Assembly (NCBI RefSeq): GCF_014873945.1
Contig: NZ_JADBEC010000001.1
Location: forward strand, 1,674,001 to 1,738,000
Direction of reading: 5' to 3'
Origin: Rhizobium viscosum
Lineage (GTDB): Bacteria; Pseudomonadota; Alphaproteobacteria; Rhizobiales; Rhizobiaceae
DNA length: 64,000 bases
Part shown: in pieces, positions 54,810-62,264 of the stretch
How the letters are laid out: every line of letters begins with the position of its first letter
Position numbering within the stretch: the stretch's first letter is position 1
Made by a program: the position numbers and the translations under genes
Notes under the pieces: model-generated
Seen by the model: the letters and a program-made list of their open reading frames with translations, nothing else
The model's database searches: none
Told to the model about the DNA's origin: nothing

Positions 54810-57809
54810 TCAGTGCGCTTCGTCCCAATTGGTCGCTGAGCGGGCATCGACCCGAAGCGGCACGCGCATTTCCAGCGCCGGCGACGTCGCGTTTTCCATG
54901 ACCGAAACGATGATCGGCGTCGCCTTTTCGACCTCTTCGTCTTCGACCTCGAAGATCAATTCATCGTGCACCTGCAAGAGCATGCGCACCCTATCGGCAA
55001 GGCCTGCCTCGGCGAGCGCCGGCTCGATCTTGATCATGGCGCGGCGGATGACGTCGGCGGCCGAACCCTGGATCGGCGCGTTGATGGCGGCACGTTCGTT
55101 GAAGGCGCGCACCGAAGGATTGGACGAGCGAATCTCTGGATAATTGATTCGGCGGCCGAAGATCGTCTCGACATAGCCCTTGTCGCGGGCCATCTGCTTG
55201 CGGCTTTCCATGTAATCGCGGATGCCGGGAAAGCGTTCGAAATATTTCTTGATGTAGTCGCCGGCTTCCGAGCGCTCGATGGAAAGCTGGTTGGCGAGAC
55301 CGAAGGCGGAAATGCCGTAGATGATGCCGAAGTTGATGGCCTTGGCGCGGCGGCGCACTTCGCTCGGCATGCCTTCGACGGGCACACCGAACATTTCGGA
55401 AGCGGTCATCGCGTGGATATCGATGCCATCCTCGAAAGCACGCACGAGCTGCGGAATTTCGGCGACGTGGGCAAGCACGCGCAGCTCGATCTGGCTGTAG
55501 TCGGCCGAGATCAGCTTGTGACCCGGCGACGAAATGAAGGCGGTGCGAATCTTGCGGCCTTCGGCGGTGCGCACCGGAATGTTCTGAAGGTTCGGCTCCG
55601 AAGATGAAAGACGGCCTGTCGTCGTCGATGCCAGCGAATAGGAGGTATGCACCCGCTTCGTTTCCGGATGGATATAGCCCGGAAGCGCATCCGTATAGGT
55701 AGATTTCAGCTTGGTGAGCTGGCGCCAGTCGACGATCTTGCGCGGCAGCTCGAAGCCGGCCGCCGCCAGGTCTTCCAGCACGCTTGCCGAGGTCGACCAC
55801 TGGCCGGTCTTGGTCTTGGTGCCGCCGGCAAGACCCATCTTGCCGAACAGGATGTCGCCGAGCTGCTTGGGAGAGCCGATGTTGAACCTCTCGCCGGCAA
55901 GCTGATAGATTTCATCCTCGTATCGGGCTGCACCCTGGGCCAGTTCACCCGACAGGCGCGACAGGATCTGGCGGTCGACGGTGATGCCGCGCGCTTCCAT
56001 CCGCGCCAGAACAGGCAGGAGCGGACGTTCCAGACGCTCATAGACACGCGTCAGCTGCATGGCGGCAAGACGCGGTTTCAGCACCATCCAGAGGCGCAGC
56101 GTCACGTCGGCGTCTTCGGCGGCGTAATGTGTCGCGCGCTCGATATCGACGAGATCGAAGGTCACGTTCGACTTGCCGGAGCCGGCGACGTCCTTGTAGG
56201 CGATCGGCGTGTGGCCAAGGAATTTTTCCGACAGCGGGTCCATGCCATGCGCGCCTGTTCCGGCATCGAGCACGTAGGATATCAGCATCGTGTCGTCGAA
56301 GCTCTTGGTCTCGATGCCGTAGCGCTTCATCAGCAGATAGTCATATTTCAGGTTCTGCGCCACCTTGAGGATCGATTCATCCTCGAGCAGCGCCTTCAGC
56401 CGCAACAGCACATCGCCCATCGGGATCTGGTTGTCGGCGAGACCACCGCCGAGCAGATCGCCCACGCCGGTCTTGTGTCCAACAGGCACATAGGCGGCGC
56501 GGATGCGCGTGCCGGTCGGATCGGCGGCATTGTCGGCAATCGCCATGGAGAAGCCAACGAGCTCGGCCTGCATGGCATCGAGCGAGGTCGTTTCCGTGTC
56601 GAAGGCAACGAGGCCGGTATCCTTCGCATCGGCGATCCACCGATCGAGGGTCGCAAGGTCACGGATCGTCACATAGGAGGAATGGTCGAACGGCAGGGTC
56701 GCGAAAGCTTCTGCGCGCGCCTTTGCAAGGTCCGCCGGCGCGAAGGTTCCTTCGACTGATGTCTTCGCCTTTGCGCGCGGCGGGACCGCGACGGCTTCGC
56801 CGCCCACATCAGGAACGGTGCCTGCGACAGGCTCCGGCTTGGCTGCATCAAGATCCGGGCCATGCGCGTCCGTACCCCATTCGATCTTCACGAAGGCAGG
56901 CTCGATCTCGCTGGCGTCACAATTGCAGAATTCCGCGACGCGCCGCGTCAGCGTGGTGAATTCCATGGTCTTCAGGAAGCCGATCAGCTTGGGGCCGTTC
57001 TGCGGCTCCAGCACGAGCGCGTCGAGATCGAGGTCCAGCGGCACGTCGGTGCGCAGGCGCACCAGCTCGCGGGACAGCTTTGCCTTGTCGATGTTTTCGA
57101 GAATGGTCAGACGGCGCTTTTCCTGCTTGATCTCATGGGCACGTTCGAGAAGCGTATCGAGATCGCCATATTCGGCGAGAAGCTGGGCGGCCGTCTTCGG
57201 GCCGATGCCTGGAATGCCGGGAACATTGTCGACGGAATCGCCGGTCATCGCCTGCAGATCGATCATCTTTTCCGGCGGCACACCCCATTTCTCGATGACA
57301 TCAGGGATGCTGATCTGCTTGTCCTTCATGCTGTCATACATGTGGACATTCGAGGTGACGAGCTGCATCAGATCCTTGTCGGAGGAGACGATCGTCACAT
57401 CGGCGCCGACGGCTTCAGCCTGGCGGGCATAGGTCGCGATGATGTCGTCGGCCTCGAAACCTTCCGTCTCGATGCAGGGCAGATTGAAAGCTCGCGTCGC
57501 CTCGCGGATCAGACCGAACTGGGGCACCAGCTCTTCGGGCGGCGCCGAACGGTTCGCCTTATAGGCGTCATAGAGATCCTTGCGGAAGGTCTTCGACGAG
57601 TAATCGAAAATGACGGCAAGATGAGTGGGCGTGGCAGCCACATCGGTACCGCGTGCATCCCTCAAGAGCTTCCAAAGCATGTTGCAGAAACCGGAGACCG
57701 CGCCGACCGGCAGGCCGTCGGATTTGCGTGTCAGCGGGGGCAAAGCGTGAAAGGCCCGGAAGATGAAACCCGAACCGTCGACAAGGAAGAGGTGATCGCC
57801 TTTTTTCAT
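54810..57809 (-). CDS. polA: DNA polymerase I
   Basis: A 999-residue three-domain enzyme for repair and Okazaki-fragment maturation. The N-terminal 5'-3' exonuclease domain starts with HLFLVDGSGFIFRAFHA. The 3'-5' proofreading domain has FDTETTSLDA (D-x-E) and YAAEDADV, so it appears active, unlike some bacterial PolA. The polymerase domain has RRAKAINFGIIYG and QVHDELIFEVED. The ATG at 57809 is preferred over a TTG at 57839. The gene has its own upstream region facing the alpha-r7 sRNA and marR. Confidence 0.96.
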   Translation of the reverse strand: MKKGDHLFLVDGSGFIFRAFHALPPLTRKSDGLPVGAVSGFCNMLWKLLRDARGTDVAATPTHLAVIFDYSSKTFRKDLYDAYKANRSAPPEELVPQFGLIREATRAFNLPCIETEGFEADDIIATYARQAEAVGADVTIVSSDKDLMQLVTSNVHMYDSMKDKQISIPDVIEKWGVPPEKMIDLQAMTGDSVDNVPGIPGIGPKTAAQLLAEYGDLDTLLERAHEIKQEKRRLTILENIDKAKLSRELVRLRTDVPLDLDLDALVLEPQNGPKLIGFLKTMEFTTLTRRVAEFCNCDASEIEPAFVKIEWGTDAHGPDLDAAKPEPVAGTVPDVGGEAVAVPPRAKAKTSVEGTFAPADLAKARAEAFATLPFDHSSYVTIRDLATLDRWIADAKDTGLVAFDTETTSLDAMQAELVGFSMAIADNAADPTGTRIRAAYVPVGHKTGVGDLLGGGLADNQIPMGDVLLRLKALLEDESILKVAQNLKYDYLLMKRYGIETKSFDDTMLISYVLDAGTGAHGMDPLSEKFLGHTPIAYKDVAGSGKSNVTFDLVDIERATHYAAEDADVTLRLWMVLKPRLAAMQLTRVYERLERPLLPVLARMEARGITVDRQILSRLSGELAQGAARYEDEIYQLAGERFNIGSPKQLGDILFGKMGLAGGTKTKTGQWSTSASVLEDLAAAGFELPRKIVDWRQLTKLKSTYTDALPGYIHPETKRVHTSYSLASTTTGRLSSSEPNLQNIPVRTAEGRKIRTAFISSPGHKLISADYSQIELRVLAHVAEIPQLVRAFEDGIDIHAMTASEMFGVPVEGMPSEVRRRAKAINFGIIYGISAFGLANQLSIERSEAGDYIKKYFERFPGIRDYMESRKQMARDKGYVETIFGRRINYPEIRSSNPSVRAFNERAAINAPIQGSAADVIRRAMIKIEPALAEAGLADRVRMLLQVHDELIFEVEDEEVEKATPIIVSVMENATSPALEMRVPLRVDARSATNWDEAH

Positions 57810-57956
57810 GGCAGCATGGATAGCGCGGCGGCCTTTCAAGGTCCATATAAACTTGGGTGCGCAAAAAGATTCCGCCTCACCAAACTGTTACCAATTTGTA
57901 ATCGGCGGTCTTTTCTCTTTCCCTTGAAAAACCACATTCTCAATCACAAATCAAAG

Positions 57957-58107
57957 TCACCGGCGTTTGATCGCGCCGCGGGTCTGATAGCCGGCTTGTC
58001 CCCCGCCGCGTCAGGCTTGGACAAAGGCCTCATCCCCCTCTCCGGGCCTTTGTCCCCATTTTCAAGCCGCCATGGCCATCCTCCAGGCCATGGCGGCTTT
58101 GTTTTTC
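57957..58107 (+). ncRNA. Probable alpha-r7 (Smr7C-type) small RNA
   Basis: The interval between polA and marR holds two strong consecutive plus-strand hairpins. The first pairs GGACAAAGGCC (58019-58029) with GGCCTTTGTCC (58045-58055). The second pairs a 14-bp stem at 58064-58077 with 58086-58099 and is followed by TGTTTTTC, a rho-independent terminator. A CTTGAA element at about 57928 suits a -35 box, placing the 5' end near 57957. The polA-marR location and about 150-nt size match the known rhizobial alpha-r7 family, as recalled from the literature. Both loops contain CCUC-rich sequence. The 5' end is estimated. Confidence 0.7.
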
Positions 58108-58218
58108 AGCCAATCGCTTCACCTCTCGAAAATTTAAGAGCTTGCCGCATATGTTTTGATGGATCGTATGCGATTTGTTGCATTGTCTACTGCACGATTT
58201 TGAGCCTAATTTACAATC

Positions 58219-58650
58219 ATGGGATTTAATCGAATGGATTCCGGTGCCTACCTTGCCAGCCAGCTGGCCAAGGGTTTTGCCCGCTCGCTGCATCAGCGCG
58301 CGGCAGGACTCGGTTTTTCTCCCGGCCAGTTCCCTATCCTTCTGGAACTTTGGGCCGAAGACGGGCTCACCCAGAAGCAGCTTCTGGAGCGCGTCGATAT
58401 CGAGCAGGCGACGATGGCCAACACGCTCTCTCGCATGGTGCGTGACGGGCTGATCGAACGCCGCCCGCACCCCACCGACAAGCGCGCCCAGCTGATCTTC
58501 CTCACCGAGAAAGCCAGGGCGATGGAGGCTGAGGCCATCGACACGGCGCGCGAGGCCGATCTTGCGCTGTTCAAGGGCTTCCGAGTCTTCGAGCGGGAGC
58601 TGATGCTTGAATATATCCGGCGCCTCATCAACAACGCCAAGGCACTTTGA
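58219..58650 (+). CDS. MarR-family transcriptional regulator
   Basis: A 143-residue MarR regulator. The winged helix (GLTQKQLLERVDIEQATMANTLS, then a wing with ERRPHPTDKRAQLIFLT) is clear and the N- and C-terminal helices form the dimer part. An ATG at 58234 is an alternative start. It lies after the alpha-r7 region and converges with the truncated MHYT gene. Its target and ligand are unknown. Confidence 0.9.
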   Translation: MGFNRMDSGAYLASQLAKGFARSLHQRAAGLGFSPGQFPILLELWAEDGLTQKQLLERVDIEQATMANTLSRMVRDGLIERRPHPTDKRAQLIFLTEKARAMEAEAIDTAREADLALFKGFRVFERELMLEYIRRLINNAKAL

Positions 58651-58671
58651 ATCGCTCTGGGGTGGGACGGC

Positions 58672-59763
58672 TCAGCGACCTGCAGCGCCTGGCGAAACAT
58701 CGTGATGGGCGAGATGCTCGCTTATCTCTCCGGCGCGCCTGTGCTGAGTGAGGTCGCGAATGACGAGAACATCGCAATGGCGCCCGCGATAGACGATCGG
58801 CCGTGTGACGACCTCGACACGGATCTGCCTCTCATCCTTGGCAATCAGCAGCATTTCCCGGTGATCGCTCTCCTGCTCACCATGGACGAGAGCCAGGACG
58901 GCAGAGGGAATGTTGCCGATGAGTTCCGCAAGCTTCCAGCCAGACAAGGTCAGGAAGCGCTCATTGGTGTCGATGATCCTGCCTTCGCGCAGGATGACAA
59001 GGCCCTCCTGCGAAACGTTGGCAAGGCCGCGAAGATCGGTCAGATGGCTTTCGAGGAAGACTGCGCCGAAGGCCATGAGGATGAGGCCGGTTGCGACAAC
59101 CATGACGATCACCGCAAGCACCTCGGGCTGAAGCGCCATCGCGGGCACCTCGCGCGTCGGGTCGGGCACCAGCGTGATGCTGCTCATCGAGATGAAATGC
59201 AGCGTACAGATCGCCAGCACGAAGGCGCCGGAGGATGCGGCGAAGCGTTTCATGCCCTTTAGCTGGAAGAAGGCGAGGAAGGCTATCGTCGCCAGAACCG
59301 CGCAGGAGCAGAAAGCAACGACCGACGTGAAGGCATCATAGACGATGACGGCCTGGGCCTCGATCGCCTGCATGCCAGTCATATGCATGGCCGTGATGCC
59401 AAGCGCCATCAGCACGCCGCTGAAAGCAAAGGCATAGCCGCTCCTGCCTTCCGACGCGATCAGTATGGCCACCCAGGAACCGAAAATCGACAGGAATACC
59501 GAAAGAAAAGTGAGGCGCAGGTCGTAGCTGATCGGCATGCCGCCATCATAGGCGAGCATCGCGATGAAATGCGTTGCCCATACGCCCACGCCGCAGGCAA
59601 AAGCCGACGTGCCGATCCAGAGTTTTCGCTGACCGACATCGCATTCCTGGGCACGGAAGAGAAGGAGCATGGTCGTCAGACTGCCGACAAGGCAGACGAT
59701 CACCGCGGCAATGACGAGCCGCCAGTCATGATTATCCCTGATGCAGGCAATGACAGAGAACAT
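58672..59763 (-). CDS. MHYT-PAS sensor protein, truncated before its GGDEF domain
   Basis: A 363-residue protein. The first about 230 residues form the seven-helix MHYT domain (motifs ATHFIAMLAYDG, GITAMHMTGMQA, LHFISMSSI). A PAS domain follows at about 255-350 (GRIIDTNERFLTLSGW). Full-length relatives continue with a linker ending in HLAHHDxLTGLPNR and then GGDEF and EAL domains. Here the sequence reads EHLAHHDVSPGAAGR and stops, so it has lost the cyclic-di-GMP part. The marR gene lies immediately beyond (convergent). It could be a remnant or a sensor-only protein. Confidence 0.8.
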   Translation of the reverse strand: MFSVIACIRDNHDWRLVIAAVIVCLVGSLTTMLLLFRAQECDVGQRKLWIGTSAFACGVGVWATHFIAMLAYDGGMPISYDLRLTFLSVFLSIFGSWVAILIASEGRSGYAFAFSGVLMALGITAMHMTGMQAIEAQAVIVYDAFTSVVAFCSCAVLATIAFLAFFQLKGMKRFAASSGAFVLAICTLHFISMSSITLVPDPTREVPAMALQPEVLAVIVMVVATGLILMAFGAVFLESHLTDLRGLANVSQEGLVILREGRIIDTNERFLTLSGWKLAELIGNIPSAVLALVHGEQESDHREMLLIAKDERQIRVEVVTRPIVYRGRHCDVLVIRDLTQHRRAGEISEHLAHHDVSPGAAGR

Positions 59764-59949
59764 TCACCACCTCGAAAGCCGACCTCTGGGCGAGATTATT
59801 TAGAGTATGCTAAATAACCGTAAATTGCATTAGGCATCGCCACTTCCTCTATTGTAGCATTTAGCGCCAACATAACATCCTGAAATTTGACGCTCGAAAC
59901 CGCAGCCAATTGGGTCTATCGTCCGGCCGAATTTCAGAAGGAGTCGGAA

Positions 59950-61338
59950 ATGACCGAACTAAATCCCATCCTTGCGCGTGCCGACCGGAATCTCGATTCA
60001 AGCCTCGAAAAGCTGTTCGAGCTCTTGCGCATCAAGTCGATCTCGACCGATCCGGCCTACAAGGCCGAATGCCGCAAGGCAGCCGAATGGCTGGTGGCCT
60101 ATCTCAAGACGCTTGGCTTTGATGCCTCGGTTCGCGACACGCCCGGCCACCCGATGGTGGTCGCCCATCACGAAGGCGCCTCGGCTGATGCGCCCCACGT
60201 CCTGTTCTACGGTCACTATGACGTGCAGCCGGTCGATCCGATTGAGCTCTGGGAAAACGACCCTTTCGAGCCCGCCATCAAGGATGCCGGCAACGGCCGC
60301 AAGATCCTGACCGGCCGCGGCACTGCCGACGACAAGGGCCAGCTGATGACCTTCGTCGAGGCCTGCCGCGCCTATAAGGAGATCAATGGCGCGCTTCCCT
60401 GCCGCGTCACCATTCTTTTCGAAGGCGAGGAAGAATCTGGCTCGCCGTCCTTGAAGCCGTTCCTCGAAGCCAATGCCGCCGAACTCAAGGCCGACTATGC
60501 CCTCGTCTGCGACACCAGCATGTGGGACAAGGATACGCCGGCAATCGCGGCCGCTCTTCGCGGCCTTGTCGGCGAAGAAATCGTAGTAACCGCCGCCGAC
60601 CGCGACCTGCATTCCGGCCTCTTCGGGGGTGCCGCCGCCAACCCGATCCATATTCTCGTGGAAGCTCTTGCCGGCCTGCATGACGAGACCGGGCGCATCA
60701 CGCTTAAAGGTTTCTACGACGGTGTCGAGGAAACGCCTGCCAACATCAAGGCATCCTGGGAGGCGCTCGGCAAGTCGGCGGAAAACTTCCTCGGCGAAGT
60801 CGGCCTCTCCATTCCCTCAGGCGAAAAGGGCCGCTCGGTCCTGGAACTCACCTGGGCGCGCCCGACGGCCGAAGTTAACGGCATCTGGGGCGGCTATACC
60901 GGCGAAGGCTTTAAAACTGTCATTGCCGCCAAGGCATCGGCGAAGGTTTCCTTCCGCCTCGTCGGCACGCAGGATCCGGCAGCGATCCGCGAAAGCTTCC
61001 GCAGCTACGTTCGCTCGAAGATCCCGGCCGACTGCTCTGTCGAGTTCCATCCGCATGGCGCCTCGCCGGCCATTCATCTTTCCTATGACTCGCCTGTTCT
61101 GACCAAGGCGCGCAACGCGCTTTCCGATGAATGGCCGAAGCCTGCAATCGTCATCGGCATGGGCGGCTCGATTCCGATCGTCGGCGATTTTCAGAAGATG
61201 CTCGGCATGGAATCCCTGCTCGTCGGCTTCGGTCTTTCCGACGACCGCATCCATTCGCCGAACGAAAAGTACGAGCTCGCCTCCTACCACAAGGGCATCC
61301 GCTCCTGGGTACGTATCCTTGCTGCACTGACGGCCTGA
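59950..61338 (+). CDS. M20-family dipeptidase
   Basis: A 462-residue zinc peptidase of the M20 (carnosinase/DapE-like) family. Metal and catalytic residues are visible in FYGHYDVQPVDP, the bridging aspartate in GRGTADDKGQ and the general base in EGEEESGS. The dimerisation domain lies in the middle and the late catalytic histidine in HSPNEKY. The ATG at 59950 follows AGAAGGAGTCGG; the frame open to 59887 is less likely. It is cytosolic and likely acts on dipeptides. It is a single gene. Confidence 0.92.
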   Translation: MTELNPILARADRNLDSSLEKLFELLRIKSISTDPAYKAECRKAAEWLVAYLKTLGFDASVRDTPGHPMVVAHHEGASADAPHVLFYGHYDVQPVDPIELWENDPFEPAIKDAGNGRKILTGRGTADDKGQLMTFVEACRAYKEINGALPCRVTILFEGEEESGSPSLKPFLEANAAELKADYALVCDTSMWDKDTPAIAAALRGLVGEEIVVTAADRDLHSGLFGGAAANPIHILVEALAGLHDETGRITLKGFYDGVEETPANIKASWEALGKSAENFLGEVGLSIPSGEKGRSVLELTWARPTAEVNGIWGGYTGEGFKTVIAAKASAKVSFRLVGTQDPAAIRESFRSYVRSKIPADCSVEFHPHGASPAIHLSYDSPVLTKARNALSDEWPKPAIVIGMGGSIPIVGDFQKMLGMESLLVGFGLSDDRIHSPNEKYELASYHKGIRSWVRILAALTA

Positions 61339-61347
61339 CATGAAAAA

Positions 61348-61375
61348 GGCGTGCCCGCGGTCTGCGCGGCACGCC
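61348..61375. terminator. Bidirectional hairpin after the M20 peptidase gene
   Basis: GGCGTGCC (61348-61355) pairs with GGCACGCC (61368-61375). On the minus strand it is followed by five T residues. It lies ten bases after the peptidase stop. Confidence 0.55.
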
Positions 61376-61395
61376 ATCCGAAATCTGCAAACAAA

Positions 61396-61417
61396 AAGGC
61401 CGGGGCAAACCGGCCTT
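61396..61417 (-). terminator. Minus-strand terminator hairpin
   Basis: AAGGCCGG (61396-61403) pairs with CCGGCCTT (61410-61417) with a 6-base loop; on the minus strand it runs into TTTTTG. A second such signal facing left implies minus-strand transcription from the interval to its right. Confidence 0.6.
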
Positions 61418-61743
61418 CCGTTACCCGCCTCATCTCAGTGCCAGTACATCCGTGGTCAAAGGAGAAGCGGATAGTGCACAGCCAGACTGTTCCCGAAAGG
61501 TTTACGGCCGGTAAACGGCTCAACCAGATCGCGGAAACGATGCGACAGATAGTGCGCACAACATTTCCGGGCTGCGATTTCTGTAGCCTTATATCGGAAG
61601 CCACTTTTCACATTTCAAGCCCCTCGGGGTAACCTTGATCACCGTTCAAGCTGCGTTCATCCGAATACTCCTATAAGCCTTTGAAAGACAATCAGAAATC
61701 TGCGCCGGATTATTATCGCGAGCGCGGGCTTTATCGCCCCCTA
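61418..61743. other. Gene-free interval
   Basis: About 325 bases with no credible gene. The base composition is lower in GC than the flanking genes. Apart from the flanking hairpins nothing was recognised. Confidence 0.4.
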
Positions 61744-61781
61744 AAGAAAAGGACCCGACGTATCTGGTGATACGCCGGGCC
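61744..61781 (-). terminator. Terminator of the small gene at 61883-62065
   Basis: On the minus strand GGCCCGGCGTATC pairs, with one bulge, with GATACGTCGGGTCC and is followed by TTTTCTTT. It lies about 100 bases after the small protein's stop codon, supporting transcription of that gene. Confidence 0.6.
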
Positions 61782-61882
61782 TGATATCGATCGGCGCGTG
61801 TTGAGGGGAGACGGCCGATCTGAGCGGGACATGAGGGGTAGTCCCGCTTTTGGTAAAACTGCTGCAAAGCCTATTGGTTCCC

Positions 61883-62065
61883 TCACCAGCCGGAAGATGT
61901 ACGACGCTGGGTCGCCAGCAGGTCGCGCATCTCTGCATAGGGGCCGAGCAGCATCTTCAGCCGGCTCTCTTCCATCCTGTCGAGGCGATAATGCTGCGCA
62001 AAGGCATGCACGCTCCAGACTTCGCGGAGGCGAGCTTCTTCCATTCTGTCGGGATCGATTGTCAT
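61883..62065 (-). CDS. Small protein with a repeated DRMEE(A/S)RL motif
   Basis: A 60-residue charged, helical protein. DRMEEARL near the N-terminus recurs as DRMEESRL about 22 residues later, suggesting an internal duplication. Codon use is typical of the genome. A minus-strand terminator follows. The ribosome-binding site (CCAGGCAG) is modest. Function is unknown; it is divergent from the penicillin-binding protein gene. Confidence 0.55.
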   Translation of the reverse strand: MTIDPDRMEEARLREVWSVHAFAQHYRLDRMEESRLKMLLGPYAEMRDLLATQRRTSSGW

Positions 62066-62264
62066 TTGCTGCCTGGATATCGCGTATCTGCCTCTCAGAC
62101 GAGGCGAAGTCGCGGCCGGTTGACGGAAAAAGATAGGCAGGGGGAGTACTTGGCCATATTGGCGGTGTTCTTAACAGCCCGTTAATTCGCCGCATTTACA
62201 GTTCAATCGGATAAAACCGTTGCCTGGGGGCGCGGTCTTATAGCAAGGGTTCAGCCGCTCCACG

